A stretch of DNA of 17,641 nucleotides from NCBI GenBank assembly GCA_000435635.1, contig FR882149.1, positions 132,420-150,060 on the forward strand. The letters are read 5' to 3'. Position numbers and translations under genes: made by a program. The notes under the pieces are model-generated. The model saw only the letters and a program-made list of their open reading frames with translations. It was not told the DNA's origin and ran no database searches. Shown one piece after another: positions 7,189 to 14,673 of the stretch. The stretch is from Prevotella sp. CAG:1320 (GTDB taxonomy: Bacteria; Bacteroidota; Bacteroidia; Bacteroidales; Bacteroidaceae). How positions within the stretch are numbered: position 1 is the stretch's first letter; every line of letters begins with the position of its first letter.

Positions 7189-10100
7189 TGCTTGTCTTAT
7201 TGCCTTGTGGTATACTGTCCTTCTTCTCCTCCTTTGGGGCAGGTTTACGGGTGTTATTCGTATTTAAGCGGAAAATGTCACGGAAATGTTGCAATTTGCG
7301 CCGCCACACGAAGCCCGCGCCATATTCTCCTATCATGCCCTCCAGCCAATCATAGGTGGAATTATCGTAGAATGCCTTGATATACATACTAGAACGTTGA
7401 TCAAGACGGTATTCCAATTCCACATTGTCGAAGAAAGCGTCATTGCTATTGCCTGACTCCAAATCCGCGCCCGAGGAAACTTGTCCACCCACACTTACAT
7501 TGAGCCTGTTGTTCCACAACCGCTTAGAGAACTTGAAGTTATAATCTGTATGCGTGCCACCAGCGGCGGCCTTCGTGTTATCTACGCTCATACCTACATT
7601 GAGCCCTATGGAACGCATAGCCGACCCCATGATGTTGTTTATCTCAGAATTAAGGAAAGAAGTCAAAGCCTTATTCATGGAGAAGGAAGAGGTGCCGCCA
7701 GAGGCCATGTACATGCCAGATGCCAACATGGTGATGGCAATCTTTCCGCGTTCCTCATTGTCCATTGTGTTCAACTCGTCTTGCAAGGCCATGTCGTCTG
7801 GAGCGGAAATAATGAACTGTATACCAGGCTTGTTGAGGTTTTGCGTCAACTTCACGCCGCAATGAAAATCCACAGACCTGCCCACGCCGCTTCCATCATC
7901 CACGTTGGCCTTTATCAATTCCGTGGCCGTGATGTTCAAGTTGGGATTCATCGGGTCTCCCATAAACTCAATATAGCTTCCGTCCTCTATAGAGAAAGTC
8001 TTCAAAGGTATCACAGGCAAAGAATACTTCATCACGCCATTACTGAGCGTATAACGTCCTGATAGCTGCAAGCCGTTGGCAGTGCCGTAAGTCATAAGCA
8101 GGTCACCGCCACCCATTAAATCGATATAGTTGGACAAGTCCGCGTTCAGTCCACAGATAATATGCGCCGACTCATCTATATGCATGCTCAACGACATATT
8201 GAAACCTTCCAAAGGCGGTCGCTTGACCACCATCTCCGCGGTATCACGGAAATCCGTAAACTTCACCAATTCATCCAACTGATTATCGGTGACCAGCTCC
8301 GACTCTTTCAATACATAGGTCATATCCGTAGAACCCAGCACACCGAGGCTGCCAAACATATTCAGCCGGGAGACAGGCCCGCGCATCATACCCGTGAAAT
8401 TGACAAAAGCCTTGCCATAAGCCTCCGCATAACGGCTCTTCTTGGCATTGATGATTTGGAAGTTCTCCGCGCGCATACGAATATCCATGGCCATGTTGTC
8501 GAGATTGGAGAAATCCAGCTCGCCCGCGATAATCAATGGGCTGCCGTTATCGGAATACATCTCAAAGTTCTCGAATAACAAATGGCTGTTGACAATGCGC
8601 ACGGGGTCATCGGCAAAACGCATCTGCACGCCATAGGTGGGACTTGCCACATAGCCAGAGTCCAAGAACACCTCTCCATTCACTTCGGGTTGGCTCATGG
8701 AGCCTTTCACTTCCAGGCTTCCCTCGCCATAACCTCGCAATCCTAACAACTTGCGAGGCAAGAAAGCGTTGAAGAACTGAAGAGGCATGCGTTCCATACT
8801 CATTGTAACATCCATATATCCGTCTCCCTCGGAAAGGTAAGAACCTGTTACCGTGCTCACCTCCTTTCCATCTGCCATCAAGATGCCGTCAACAGTATGG
8901 GTGCCGTCCGCCAAAGGCATATAGACAAATTCACTGCCCACGTCACCTAGGCGGGCGCCCTCATAAGTCATCTCGTCTACGGTAAAGTTAGACGATAACG
9001 AGAAAGCGTCTTGCGTTTGTATCACGTGGAAATCTCCGTCCAGCGTACCCGTGATATCGGGCAGGTAGGGAATCACGCTCAATACGTCTCCCAATTCTAT
9101 CTTGCCCAAGCTCAACGTGAGGTCTTGTAGCGCCTCGGTATTATCGTTATCTGAGTAAAGCTGGATGCCCGTGCCGTCTTCCGCGGCCAACACCATATCC
9201 GCGTAGACACGTTGGTCACTGCCCAAATAAATGTAATTGCGTTCGTTAGCGGTAAAAGTCTTATAACCAATCACGGGGTTCCGGTCTATAAGACTCACCC
9301 TGGAACCGTTGGGTTCCATTACGGCAACCAATCCCAGCTTCATGCCCAGCCTGCCCTTTGCGTCATAGAGCTGGGTCAAGATATTGGAGCCTCGTTCAAA
9401 CACCTCGCCCATAGTGTAGGAGCGGAAGACGTATTGCGGATTGTGCTTGTTGTTGGCCACCAGGATTTGATATCGGGTAGTATCTCTTATCGTAAGTACT
9501 CTTGAACGAATTGTGTCTATCAAGAAACCTCCCGCCACAAGAGAGTCTATGGTGATATGTCCGCCCATTCCTATCTTTGGGGAAGAAGCGAGATCTATCT
9601 CCGCGTTCTTGATTGTATATCCATACCAGCCCAAGGTGCGCGAAAACAAATTATTTCGCCCGGCGTTGAGTTTCATCCTCATGCTGGGGAATTTCGCACG
9701 TAAAACCGCTTGGTCAATCTTGCGGTTCTTGAGTTGGGCGAAAAGTTCATCAACAAACTTATTCCCTTGGCTTAACAATTGCTCATAGCTGCCCTTGCCA
9801 TCCAGCGACAAATTGAAATCGCCCGAATTCATGGCCACATGGGTAGTATCCTTGCGGGTCAAGAGATCCAACTCAAACGCTTCTGGGTGATAGCGATTGT
9901 CCTCATAATAGATGCCCAAGTCACTCAACAATCCCCTCACCATATAATAATCCTTGTAGTTGGTGGCGACATCGATATGTCCACACAACGCCAAAGCCAT
10001 GGGCTCTTTGGTCAATTTCAGGTTATAAAGGTCTATCTTGCCGATATTGGCCTCCATGGTGGCTTGCAGTTGCTTGCGGTTGTCAGTGAACCCTTGCAAG

Positions 10101-11836
10101 GCCAACGCACCCCTCATCAGGTCATTATCCCCATCTACATGAAGAGCCATTTTGCCATTCGCCATGTCCACATCCCCTTGAACACCGCCCAGATTGTAGG
10201 TGCCCATGCCAAATTTCCGTATGCTGGCTTGAGCCTTCAAACGGGTACGGGGAGAGAAAATGTCCGTGCCAACGCCCTTGGCCGTCAATTCTCCTGTAAA
10301 AGGTTGCAATTCTTGGCCAGGGAGGAAATGGGTAATCTGGAGCGCGTTGACGGACAAGTCCACGTCGTAGGCCATGCGCTTAGTGTCCAGGCTGCCTTTC
10401 AACCGCACTTCACCACTTCCTTCTTTCATGGCAAGCTGGGCTCCGTAAGTACTTCCCTTGGCCGTCACATTGCCAGACAAATGGATGTTATCTGGCACAC
10501 GCACCGTTTTCTCCAAGCCCGGACTCAGCATGGCTGGCACAAATCCGAGTTGATAGGTTTTCATGTCCACGTCGATATCTGCTCTCAGCCTGTCCATGTC
10601 CGTCACGTCAGCCAACCAACCCTTGGCTTCCATCCTTATGGCAGTGGGGAGATTCAGTTTCAATCCCGTGAGCGTCACCCTGTTCATGTTTCCTTTTACG
10701 GAACCATCGACGGCTAAAGGATAGTTTGGCCAATGCTTGCGGAACTCATCGGGCATATCACCCGCCAGTCTCATAATATCTTGTTTGCCCAAGCTGGCAT
10801 GTAGCACAGCACGGAGTTCGCCTGGGTCTTTCTCGTCGAAAGCGTTCAAATCCATGGCAATCTTGGCGGACAGACTCGACTCTGGCGTACGCAATTGAAG
10901 CAAAGGCAATTCCAGCGTAGTGCTGTCCATCTTCAAGGCGCCTGTCAGCTTTGTCAACTCTATACCGCTCTGCTCCCGGAAGGCACACTGACGCAAGGCC
11001 AACGAGAGACAAGAAGCGTGATAGGACAAGGAATCCACCCGCAAATGGATGCCATTCAGGGCAAGATGATTAGGGTCTAATCCTTTTGCCGCCTTGACGG
11101 CATATACGTTGTCATAAGTAAGCCCGCCACCATTCCATTCCAATCTCCTCACTCTGTAGAGACCTTTGTAGAGATCTATATGTGTGTCACTAGCCCTCGC
11201 GTCTGTCATGGAGACACCTATACGCATCGTGTCTCCCGGCATTCGCACGGCTACCCGTGACGACTTCAGGAGCAGATTGTCTACCATAATCTTCCATCGC
11301 GTAGGCTCTGACGCAGCGGTGTCTGGCGGCACCGTGTCGCTCAAAGCCACCAGGAGACGAGCTCCATCCAGTAAAGCGTCGTTGACCCTGACAGTTTCCT
11401 TGGCCAAGTCTATGCCATGTGACTTGACCTTCATCTCCTCTATGTCTCCCTCTATCCGAGCTTCATGAATGAAAGTGCTGGTATTCAACTTCATCTGCCT
11501 GAAGCTAAGCTCGTCTACCATCACTTGCTTGTGGAACAACGGGCGCAACTGCACGTTGACCACCAATGTCTTGATATCCGCCACGGTGTCTTTCACCTGG
11601 GGCAAGGAGTCGTTTCGCTTGATGACCTTTATGCCTTCCACGCCTAAATCCAGCGGGAAACGCAGCCGTACTTTGTCCACGGAGATCTGCATTCCCGTTT
11701 GCTTGGAAGCATAGGCGGTGACCTGCTTCACCGCCCACTGTTGCACGGGAGGCAGATAAAGCGCAATCGCCAACAACGCTATCAGCAAGAAAGGCGAAAG
11801 CAACGCCAAGCCTATCCAACGGAGTTTCTTTTTCAT
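7172..11836 (-). CDS. tamB: Translocation and assembly module protein TamB (DUF490)
   Basis: A 1554-aa TamB/AsmA-like protein. An N-terminal anchor (M-K-K-K-L-R-W-I-G followed by about 20 hydrophobic residues) holds it in the inner membrane. A very long beta-rich periplasmic region with many amphipathic repeats follows, and the conserved DUF490 domain occupies roughly 1120-1500 (for example S-N-G-V-M-K-Y-S-L-P-V-I-P-L-K-T). The family forms a groove that bridges the envelope and is implicated in phospholipid transport and outer-membrane protein assembly with TamA/TamL. I chose the ATG at 11836, 8 bp after the rluA-type stop, rather than an in-frame ATG at 11869, because the signal anchor begins there and the longer form would overlap the upstream gene. 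It is longer than the E. coli protein (about 1260 aa), as usual in Bacteroidota. The C-terminal tail is lysine- and glutamate-rich. Confidence 0.9.
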   Translation of the reverse strand: MKKKLRWIGLALLSPFLLIALLAIALYLPPVQQWAVKQVTAYASKQTGMQISVDKVRLRFPLDLGVEGIKVIKRNDSLPQVKDTVADIKTLVVNVQLRPLFHKQVMVDELSFRQMKLNTSTFIHEARIEGDIEEMKVKSHGIDLAKETVRVNDALLDGARLLVALSDTVPPDTAASEPTRWKIMVDNLLLKSSRVAVRMPGDTMRIGVSMTDARASDTHIDLYKGLYRVRRLEWNGGGLTYDNVYAVKAAKGLDPNHLALNGIHLRVDSLSYHASCLSLALRQCAFREQSGIELTKLTGALKMDSTTLELPLLQLRTPESSLSAKIAMDLNAFDEKDPGELRAVLHASLGKQDIMRLAGDMPDEFRKHWPNYPLAVDGSVKGNMNRVTLTGLKLNLPTAIRMEAKGWLADVTDMDRLRADIDVDMKTYQLGFVPAMLSPGLEKTVRVPDNIHLSGNVTAKGSTYGAQLAMKEGSGEVRLKGSLDTKRMAYDVDLSVNALQITHFLPGQELQPFTGELTAKGVGTDIFSPRTRLKAQASIRKFGMGTYNLGGVQGDVDMANGKMALHVDGDNDLMRGALALQGFTDNRKQLQATMEANIGKIDLYNLKLTKEPMALALCGHIDVATNYKDYYMVRGLLSDLGIYYEDNRYHPEAFELDLLTRKDTTHVAMNSGDFNLSLDGKGSYEQLLSQGNKFVDELFAQLKNRKIDQAVLRAKFPSMRMKLNAGRNNLFSRTLGWYGYTIKNAEIDLASSPKIGMGGHITIDSLVAGGFLIDTIRSRVLTIRDTTRYQILVANNKHNPQYVFRSYTMGEVFERGSNILTQLYDAKGRLGMKLGLVAVMEPNGSRVSLIDRNPVIGYKTFTANERNYIYLGSDQRVYADMVLAAEDGTGIQLYSDNDNTEALQDLTLSLGKIELGDVLSVIPYLPDITGTLDGDFHVIQTQDAFSLSSNFTVDEMTYEGARLGDVGSEFVYMPLADGTHTVDGILMADGKEVSTVTGSYLSEGDGYMDVTMSMERMPLQFFNAFLPRKLLGLRGYGEGSLEVKGSMSQPEVNGEVFLDSGYVASPTYGVQMRFADDPVRIVNSHLLFENFEMYSDNGSPLIIAGELDFSNLDNMAMDIRMRAENFQIINAKKSRYAEAYGKAFVNFTGMMRGPVSRLNMFGSLGVLGSTDMTYVLKESELVTDNQLDELVKFTDFRDTAEMVVKRPPLEGFNMSLSMHIDESAHIICGLNADLSNYIDLMGGGDLLMTYGTANGLQLSGRYTLSNGVMKYSLPVIPLKTFSIEDGSYIEFMGDPMNPNLNITATELIKANVDDGSGVGRSVDFHCGVKLTQNLNKPGIQFIISAPDDMALQDELNTMDNEERGKIAITMLASGMYMASGGTSSFSMNKALTSFLNSEINNIMGSAMRSIGLNVGMSVDNTKAAAGGTHTDYNFKFSKRLWNNRLNVSVGGQVSSGADLESGNSNDAFFDNVELEYRLDQRSSMYIKAFYDNSTYDWLEGMIGEYGAGFVWRRKLQHFRDIFRLNTNNTRKPAPKEEKKDSIPQGNKTSNEQEK

Positions 11837-11844
11837 AAAGGTCT

Positions 11845-12516
11845 CTATGTAGGAGCGAGAGCCTTCCAAAGCGTGTCATCAGGCAAAGGAGCCTCTACGC
11901 GGATTTCTTCTTTTGAAACAGGATGCACGAAGCACACCCGCCTGGCCAGCAGCGAAATGCTGCCATCCGGATTGCTGCGCCGCGCGCCATACTTCAAGTC
12001 GCCCTTGATGGGACAACCTACCTTAGCCAATTGGCATCTTATTTGATGATGTCTCCCTGTCATGAGATTCACCTCCAACAGAGAGTAATTGTCGCTACGC
12101 CCTATCAATTTGTAACGCAACACGGCTTGCTTGCCATGGGGCACTTCCCTGTCGTAGGCGTAACTCTTGTTCTGTTTCTCGTTTCTCACAAGCCAGTGCG
12201 TGAGCGTGTCCTCCTCTTTGGGAGGCAACTGCCGGGTAATGGCCCAATAGGTTTTCTTCACGTCGCCCACGCGGAACATCTCGTTGAGCCTGGACAAGGC
12301 TTTCGAGGTCTTGGCGAACACCACCAGTCCCGCCACTGGCCTATCAAGGCGATGCACCACACCCAGGAACACGTTGCCTGGCTTGTGGTGCTTCTCCTTC
12401 AGGTATTCTTTCACGGTCTCCGAGAGGGGCTGGTCGCCGGTCTTGTCGCCCTGGACGATTTCCCCGCTCTCCTTGGAGACGATGATGATGTGATTGTCTT
12501 CGTAGACTACCCTCAT
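11845..12516 (-). CDS. RluA-family pseudouridine synthase, short form
   Basis: A 223-aa pseudouridine synthase of the RluA family, which isomerises uridine in rRNA or tRNA. The catalytic motif V-V-H-R-L-D-R-P (53-60) contains the essential Asp58. L-M-T-G-R-H-H-Q-I-R-C-Q-L near residue 155 is the second family motif. No N-terminal S4 RNA-binding domain is present, which fits the small single-domain members such as those acting on tRNA (TruC/RluA-like). The target base cannot be assigned. It begins 3 bp after the fabG stop and ends 8 bp before tamB, so it is part of the same transcript. There is no evident functional tie to its envelope-biogenesis neighbours. Confidence 0.9.
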   Translation of the reverse strand: MRVVYEDNHIIIVSKESGEIVQGDKTGDQPLSETVKEYLKEKHHKPGNVFLGVVHRLDRPVAGLVVFAKTSKALSRLNEMFRVGDVKKTYWAITRQLPPKEEDTLTHWLVRNEKQNKSYAYDREVPHGKQAVLRYKLIGRSDNYSLLEVNLMTGRHHQIRCQLAKVGCPIKGDLKYGARRSNPDGSISLLARRVCFVHPVSKEEIRVEAPLPDDTLWKALAPT

Positions 12517-12519
12517 GCT

Positions 12520-13266
12520 TTACATGTTCATGCCGCCATCTACCTGTATCACCTGTCCGCTTACATAGCTGGAGAGGTCAGAAGCCAGATAGAGAGCCGT
12601 ATTGGCGACATCATCCACCGTACCGCCACGGCGCAAAGGTATCTTGGTCATCCAGTCCTTGCGCACTTGCTCAGGAAGAGCGGCGGTCATGGCGGTCTCT
12701 ATAAAGCCAGGAGCGATAGCGTTGGCACGGATTCCCTTAGGACCCATTTCCTGGCCAATGCTCTTGGCCAAAGCGATAAGACCCGCCTTGGAAGCGGCAT
12801 AATTGCTCTGGCCCGCGTTTCCATGCACGCCTACCACTGAGGCCATGTTGATGATGCTGCCGCCTCTTTGGCGCATCATCACGGGCACGCAAGCGTGAAT
12901 GAAATTGAAGGCACTCTTCAAGTTGACCGCGATAACGGCATCCCACTGCTGTTCCGTCATGCGCAACATCAGTTGGTCTTTGGTAATACCGGCGTTGTTG
13001 ACCAAGATGTCTATTGAGCCGAACTCTTCCTTCACGGCCTTCACCACTTCCTCGGTCTGGGCGAAGTCTGCCGCGTTGCTGGCATAGCCCTTCACCTTCA
13101 CGCCCTTGGCGGCGATTTCACTCTCGGTAGCCTTCCCGTTCTCGTCTATTTGCAAGTCGGTGAAAGCGATGTTCGCGCCTTCCTCGGCGAACTTCAGCGC
13201 GATGGCCTTGCCAATACCGCGCGCGGCACCTGTAATCAGGGCCGTCTTACCTGTCAATAATCCCAT
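12520..13266 (-). CDS. fabG: 3-oxoacyl-[acyl-carrier-protein] reductase
   Basis: A 248-aa classical short-chain dehydrogenase/reductase. It reduces 3-oxoacyl-ACP to 3-hydroxyacyl-ACP with NADPH in type II fatty-acid synthesis. It shows the Rossmann motif T-G-A-A-R-G-I-G (12-19), N-N-A-G (90-93) and the catalytic set Asn115, Ser143, Tyr156 and Lys160. It ends in the FabG-typical Y-V-S-G-Q-V-I-Q-V-D-G-G-M. Length is exactly that expected of FabG. A TetR-type regulator lies 46 bp upstream on the same strand, and the next gene begins 3 bp after its stop. No Shine-Dalgarno is seen; the leader is A-rich. Other SDR substrates are possible in principle, but the close FabG-like wording makes that unlikely. 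Confidence 0.92.
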   Translation of the reverse strand: MGLLTGKTALITGAARGIGKAIALKFAEEGANIAFTDLQIDENGKATESEIAAKGVKVKGYASNAADFAQTEEVVKAVKEEFGSIDILVNNAGITKDQLMLRMTEQQWDAVIAVNLKSAFNFIHACVPVMMRQRGGSIINMASVVGVHGNAGQSNYAASKAGLIALAKSIGQEMGPKGIRANAIAPGFIETAMTAALPEQVRKDWMTKIPLRRGGTVDDVANTALYLASDLSSYVSGQVIQVDGGMNM

Positions 13267-13312
13267 TTTGTTAATTTGTTTGTTATGTTTTAAAAAGTCA
13301 TTTTCTTCCCTG

Positions 13313-13915
13313 TCAGCGGGTCAACTTGTTGCTGGACTTGCCTAACGCACCATATACCACCTTTGCCACGAGCGGCTTGCTGGACTCCTCGGTGAGGCCA
13401 TGGCCAAGCCTGCCATAGATGAAAGGGACTTCCAGGCCCTTGATACAATAATGGGTGATATCCGCCACCAAGTCCACGTTGTCGATATCGAACTCCCCGT
13501 CGGCCTTACCCTCGGCATACACCTTGCGGAAAAGCTCTATTTCGTCCTCGTCAAAGTTTTTCCTCACCTTCTCCACGGTCCATATATTGCGGAAGAACTC
13601 TGCCCTCAGGTTGCCGTTCCTGACCACCGTTTCCTTGATCATGCTCAAGTGGGTATAAATCAGCTCTATGATTTTCTCTTGGGGTCTTATCTTCTTGGAA
13701 GCCACCTCGTCCAGTTTGTCTGAGAGGCGCTCCAGTTCTCCCTCTATGACGGCATAGTACACTTCCTCCTTGCTACTGAAATAAGTATACACAGTACGCC
13801 TACCTTTGCCAGAAGCCAAGGCTATATCATTCATGGTGGTATTGGCCACGCCGTTCTTGGCGAACAACTGCCTCGCCACGTCTACCAACATTTGCCGGGT
13901 CTTGGATACAGACAT
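13313..13915 (-). CDS. TetR/AcrR-family transcriptional regulator
   Basis: A 200-aa one-component regulator. The N-terminal TetR DNA-binding domain is clear: a helix T-R-Q-M-L-V-D-V-A-R-Q-L-F-A-K-N-G, then T-T-M-N-D-I-A-L-A-S-G-K-G-R-R-T-V-Y-T-Y-F (26-46) as the helix-turn-helix, followed by S-S-K-E-E. The remaining alpha-helical part (50-200) is the ligand and dimer domain and carries no recognisable ligand signature. It is first in a run with fabG, the pseudouridine synthase, tamB and tamL, behind a good promoter. It may therefore be an autoregulator that also governs that unit, perhaps sensing an acyl or envelope signal; that is inference. I saw no clear inverted-repeat operator in the 13916-13990 leader. 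Confidence 0.88.
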   Translation of the reverse strand: MSVSKTRQMLVDVARQLFAKNGVANTTMNDIALASGKGRRTVYTYFSSKEEVYYAVIEGELERLSDKLDEVASKKIRPQEKIIELIYTHLSMIKETVVRNGNLRAEFFRNIWTVEKVRKNFDEDEIELFRKVYAEGKADGEFDIDNVDLVADITHYCIKGLEVPFIYGRLGHGLTEESSKPLVAKVVYGALGKSSNKLTR

Positions 13916-13959
13916 ATAGCTTTCCCTATAATTTTATTGCACAACAAAGTAACTATGGG

Positions 13960-13990
13960 CAAAAGTATGCAATATATTTCATATACACAA
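13960..13990 (-). promoter_or_regulatory. Promoter for the tetR-fabG-rluA-tamB-tamL unit
   Basis: On the minus strand a TTG (13990-13988) is followed by a 20-bp spacer and TACTTTTG (13967-13960), an exact TAnnTTTG -7 box. The ATG of the TetR gene lies 44 bp downstream. This is a complete Bacteroidota-type promoter. Confidence 0.65.
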
Positions 13991-14038
13991 GCAAAAAGTA
14001 TTAAAATCTATTAAACAGCGCATTTTGCCACGGAGATA

Positions 14039-14070
14039 TTTGGTCATGTCAGAAAATAGTTGTACCTTTG
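14039..14070 (+). promoter_or_regulatory. Promoter for the initiator tRNA gene
   Basis: TTTG (14039-14042), a 20-bp spacer and TACCTTTG (14063-14070) match the Bacteroidota -33/-7 consensus at ideal spacing. The tRNA begins 34 bp after the -7 box. It is divergent from the tetR promoter, with 48 bp between the two -33 elements. Confidence 0.75.
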
Positions 14071-14104
14071 CACTCGCAATTCGGAAACGGGTTGAATGAT
14101 ACAT

Positions 14105-14177
14105 CGCGGAGTGGAGCAGTTGGTAGCTCGCCAGGCTCATAACCTGGAGGTCGCATGTTCGAGTCCTGCCTCCGCAA
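14105..14177 (+). tRNA. Initiator tRNA-fMet (anticodon CAT)
   Basis: A 73-base cloverleaf. The acceptor arms CGCGGAG and CTCCGCA leave the C1-A72 mismatch that marks initiator tRNAs. The D stem GAGC/GCTC includes the A11-T24 pair also typical of initiators. The anticodon stem is CCAGG/CCTGG around CTCATAA, and the discriminator base is A73. The CCA end is not encoded. Two departures are visible: the first of the usual three G-C pairs at the base of the anticodon stem is A29-T41, and the T stem (GCATG/CCTGC) has a T52-C62 mismatch. Confidence 0.93.
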
Positions 14178-14183
14178 CACATG

Positions 14184-14218
14184 AAAGCGGCAAATTCCAT
14201 TACGGGATTTGCCGCTTT
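14184..14218 (+). terminator. Intrinsic terminator after the initiator tRNA
   Basis: A perfect 12-bp stem, AAAGCGGCAAAT (14184-14195) with ATTTGCCGCTTT (14207-14218), encloses an 11-base loop. The right arm ends in a short T run. It starts 6 bp after the tRNA and is symmetric enough to work in either direction. Confidence 0.85.
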
Positions 14219-14315
14219 TCGCATATCAAGACACTGCACGCCATGCGGCCAGGAAGCAAGTGGGCCGATAATATCTTTCACAATTGACGAGACAGGATTT
14301 CGGGCACGGATATCA

Positions 14316-14424
14316 AAACAAGTTATTTTGCCAAGGAAAACAACTTGTTTTGCCGAGGAAAATAACTTATTTTGCCAGGGAAAACAAGTTGAATTGAAAA
14401 GCGAAACAACTTATTTTGGAAAAC
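14316..14424. repeat. Five degenerate 22-bp tandem direct repeats
   Basis: Five head-to-tail units of 22 bp begin at 14316, 14338, 14360, 14382 and 14404 (the last is cut one base short). Each starts with AAA(C/T)AA(G/C)TT. Units 1-3 continue with a TTTTG core followed by CC and a purine-rich GGA end; unit 4 has diverged in its second half and unit 5 at its end. The unit length is not a multiple of three, so this is not a protein repeat. The array lies in the gap without genes between the tRNA terminator and the copper operon promoter. It has no unique spacers, so it is not a CRISPR array. Confidence 0.85.
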
Positions 14425-14462
14425 ACGCAGACCCACAGGCATTTTCCCCTCCTATACCTTCA

Positions 14463-14497
14463 TATATATAATAATGTACACGCGCGCACGAGGAAGG
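14463..14497 (+). repeat. Composite AT-palindrome/GCGCGC motif, copy 2
   Basis: TATATATAATAATGTACAC is followed by GCGCGC, AC and GAGGAAGG, the same block order and orientation as 479-513. A small perfect hairpin follows at 14500-14514 (TTCCCC-AAC-GGGGAA). It is about 120 bp upstream of the copper operon promoter. The role is unknown. Confidence 0.45.
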
Positions 14498-14589
14498 GCT
14501 TCCCCAACGGGGAACGCACATTTCATTCCGCCACTCCAGCCCATGACGACACACGACACGCTATGCTTAAAAAACTTAAAATCTCGCCT

Positions 14590-14606
14590 TCGCAACCCAG
14601 TTGCGA
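14590..14606. promoter_or_regulatory. Candidate operator dyad upstream of the CGGC-copA promoter
   Basis: TCGCAAC-CCA-GTTGCGA is a perfect 7+3+7 inverted repeat. It ends 11 bp before the -7 box at 14618-14625, so a protein bound here would cover the spacer and -33 region. This is the position expected for a repressor such as a metal sensor. No regulator gene is present beside it in the window. Confidence 0.5.
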
Positions 14607-14617
14607 GAAATTATTCC

Positions 14618-14625
14618 TACTTTTG
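14618..14625 (+). promoter_or_regulatory. -7 promoter box for the CGGC-copA unit
   Basis: TACTTTTG exactly matches TAnnTTTG, 48 bp upstream of the CGGC start codon. A TTG is present but only 14 bp upstream (inside the dyad), too near for the usual 19-20 bp spacing, which suggests a weak or activator-dependent promoter. Confidence 0.6.
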
Positions 14626-14673
14626 CCCATACAAAACATAAACGAGAACCTCAACTTCAACCCACATAAGAAC

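Noticed and set aside
9779..10717. Long open frame (312 codons) on the plus strand opposite tamB
   Set aside because: It lies wholly inside tamB, its translation is rich in His/Gln with no recognisable domain, and similar open antisense frames occur opposite other genes here (2837-3571, 11923-12840, 15383-16408). These are by-products of codon use on the coding strand.
11837..11869. Longer tamB start (ATG at 11869)
   Set aside because: It would overlap the upstream pseudouridine synthase gene and put 11 polar residues before the signal anchor; the ATG at 11836 gives a normal Lys-rich anchor start.
14105..14300. tRNA-associated genomic island
   Set aside because: No integrase gene and no second copy of the tRNA 3' end is seen in the window; the genes downstream are ordinary metal-resistance genes.
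14316..14424. CRISPR array
   Set aside because: The 22-bp units are directly adjacent with no unique spacers, they are degenerate, and no cas gene is present.
14416..14673. In-frame N-terminal extension of the CGGC protein from an ATG at 14416
   Set aside because: The extension crosses the end of the repeat array, the dyad and the -7 promoter box, and the conserved family block begins exactly at the ATG at 14674.
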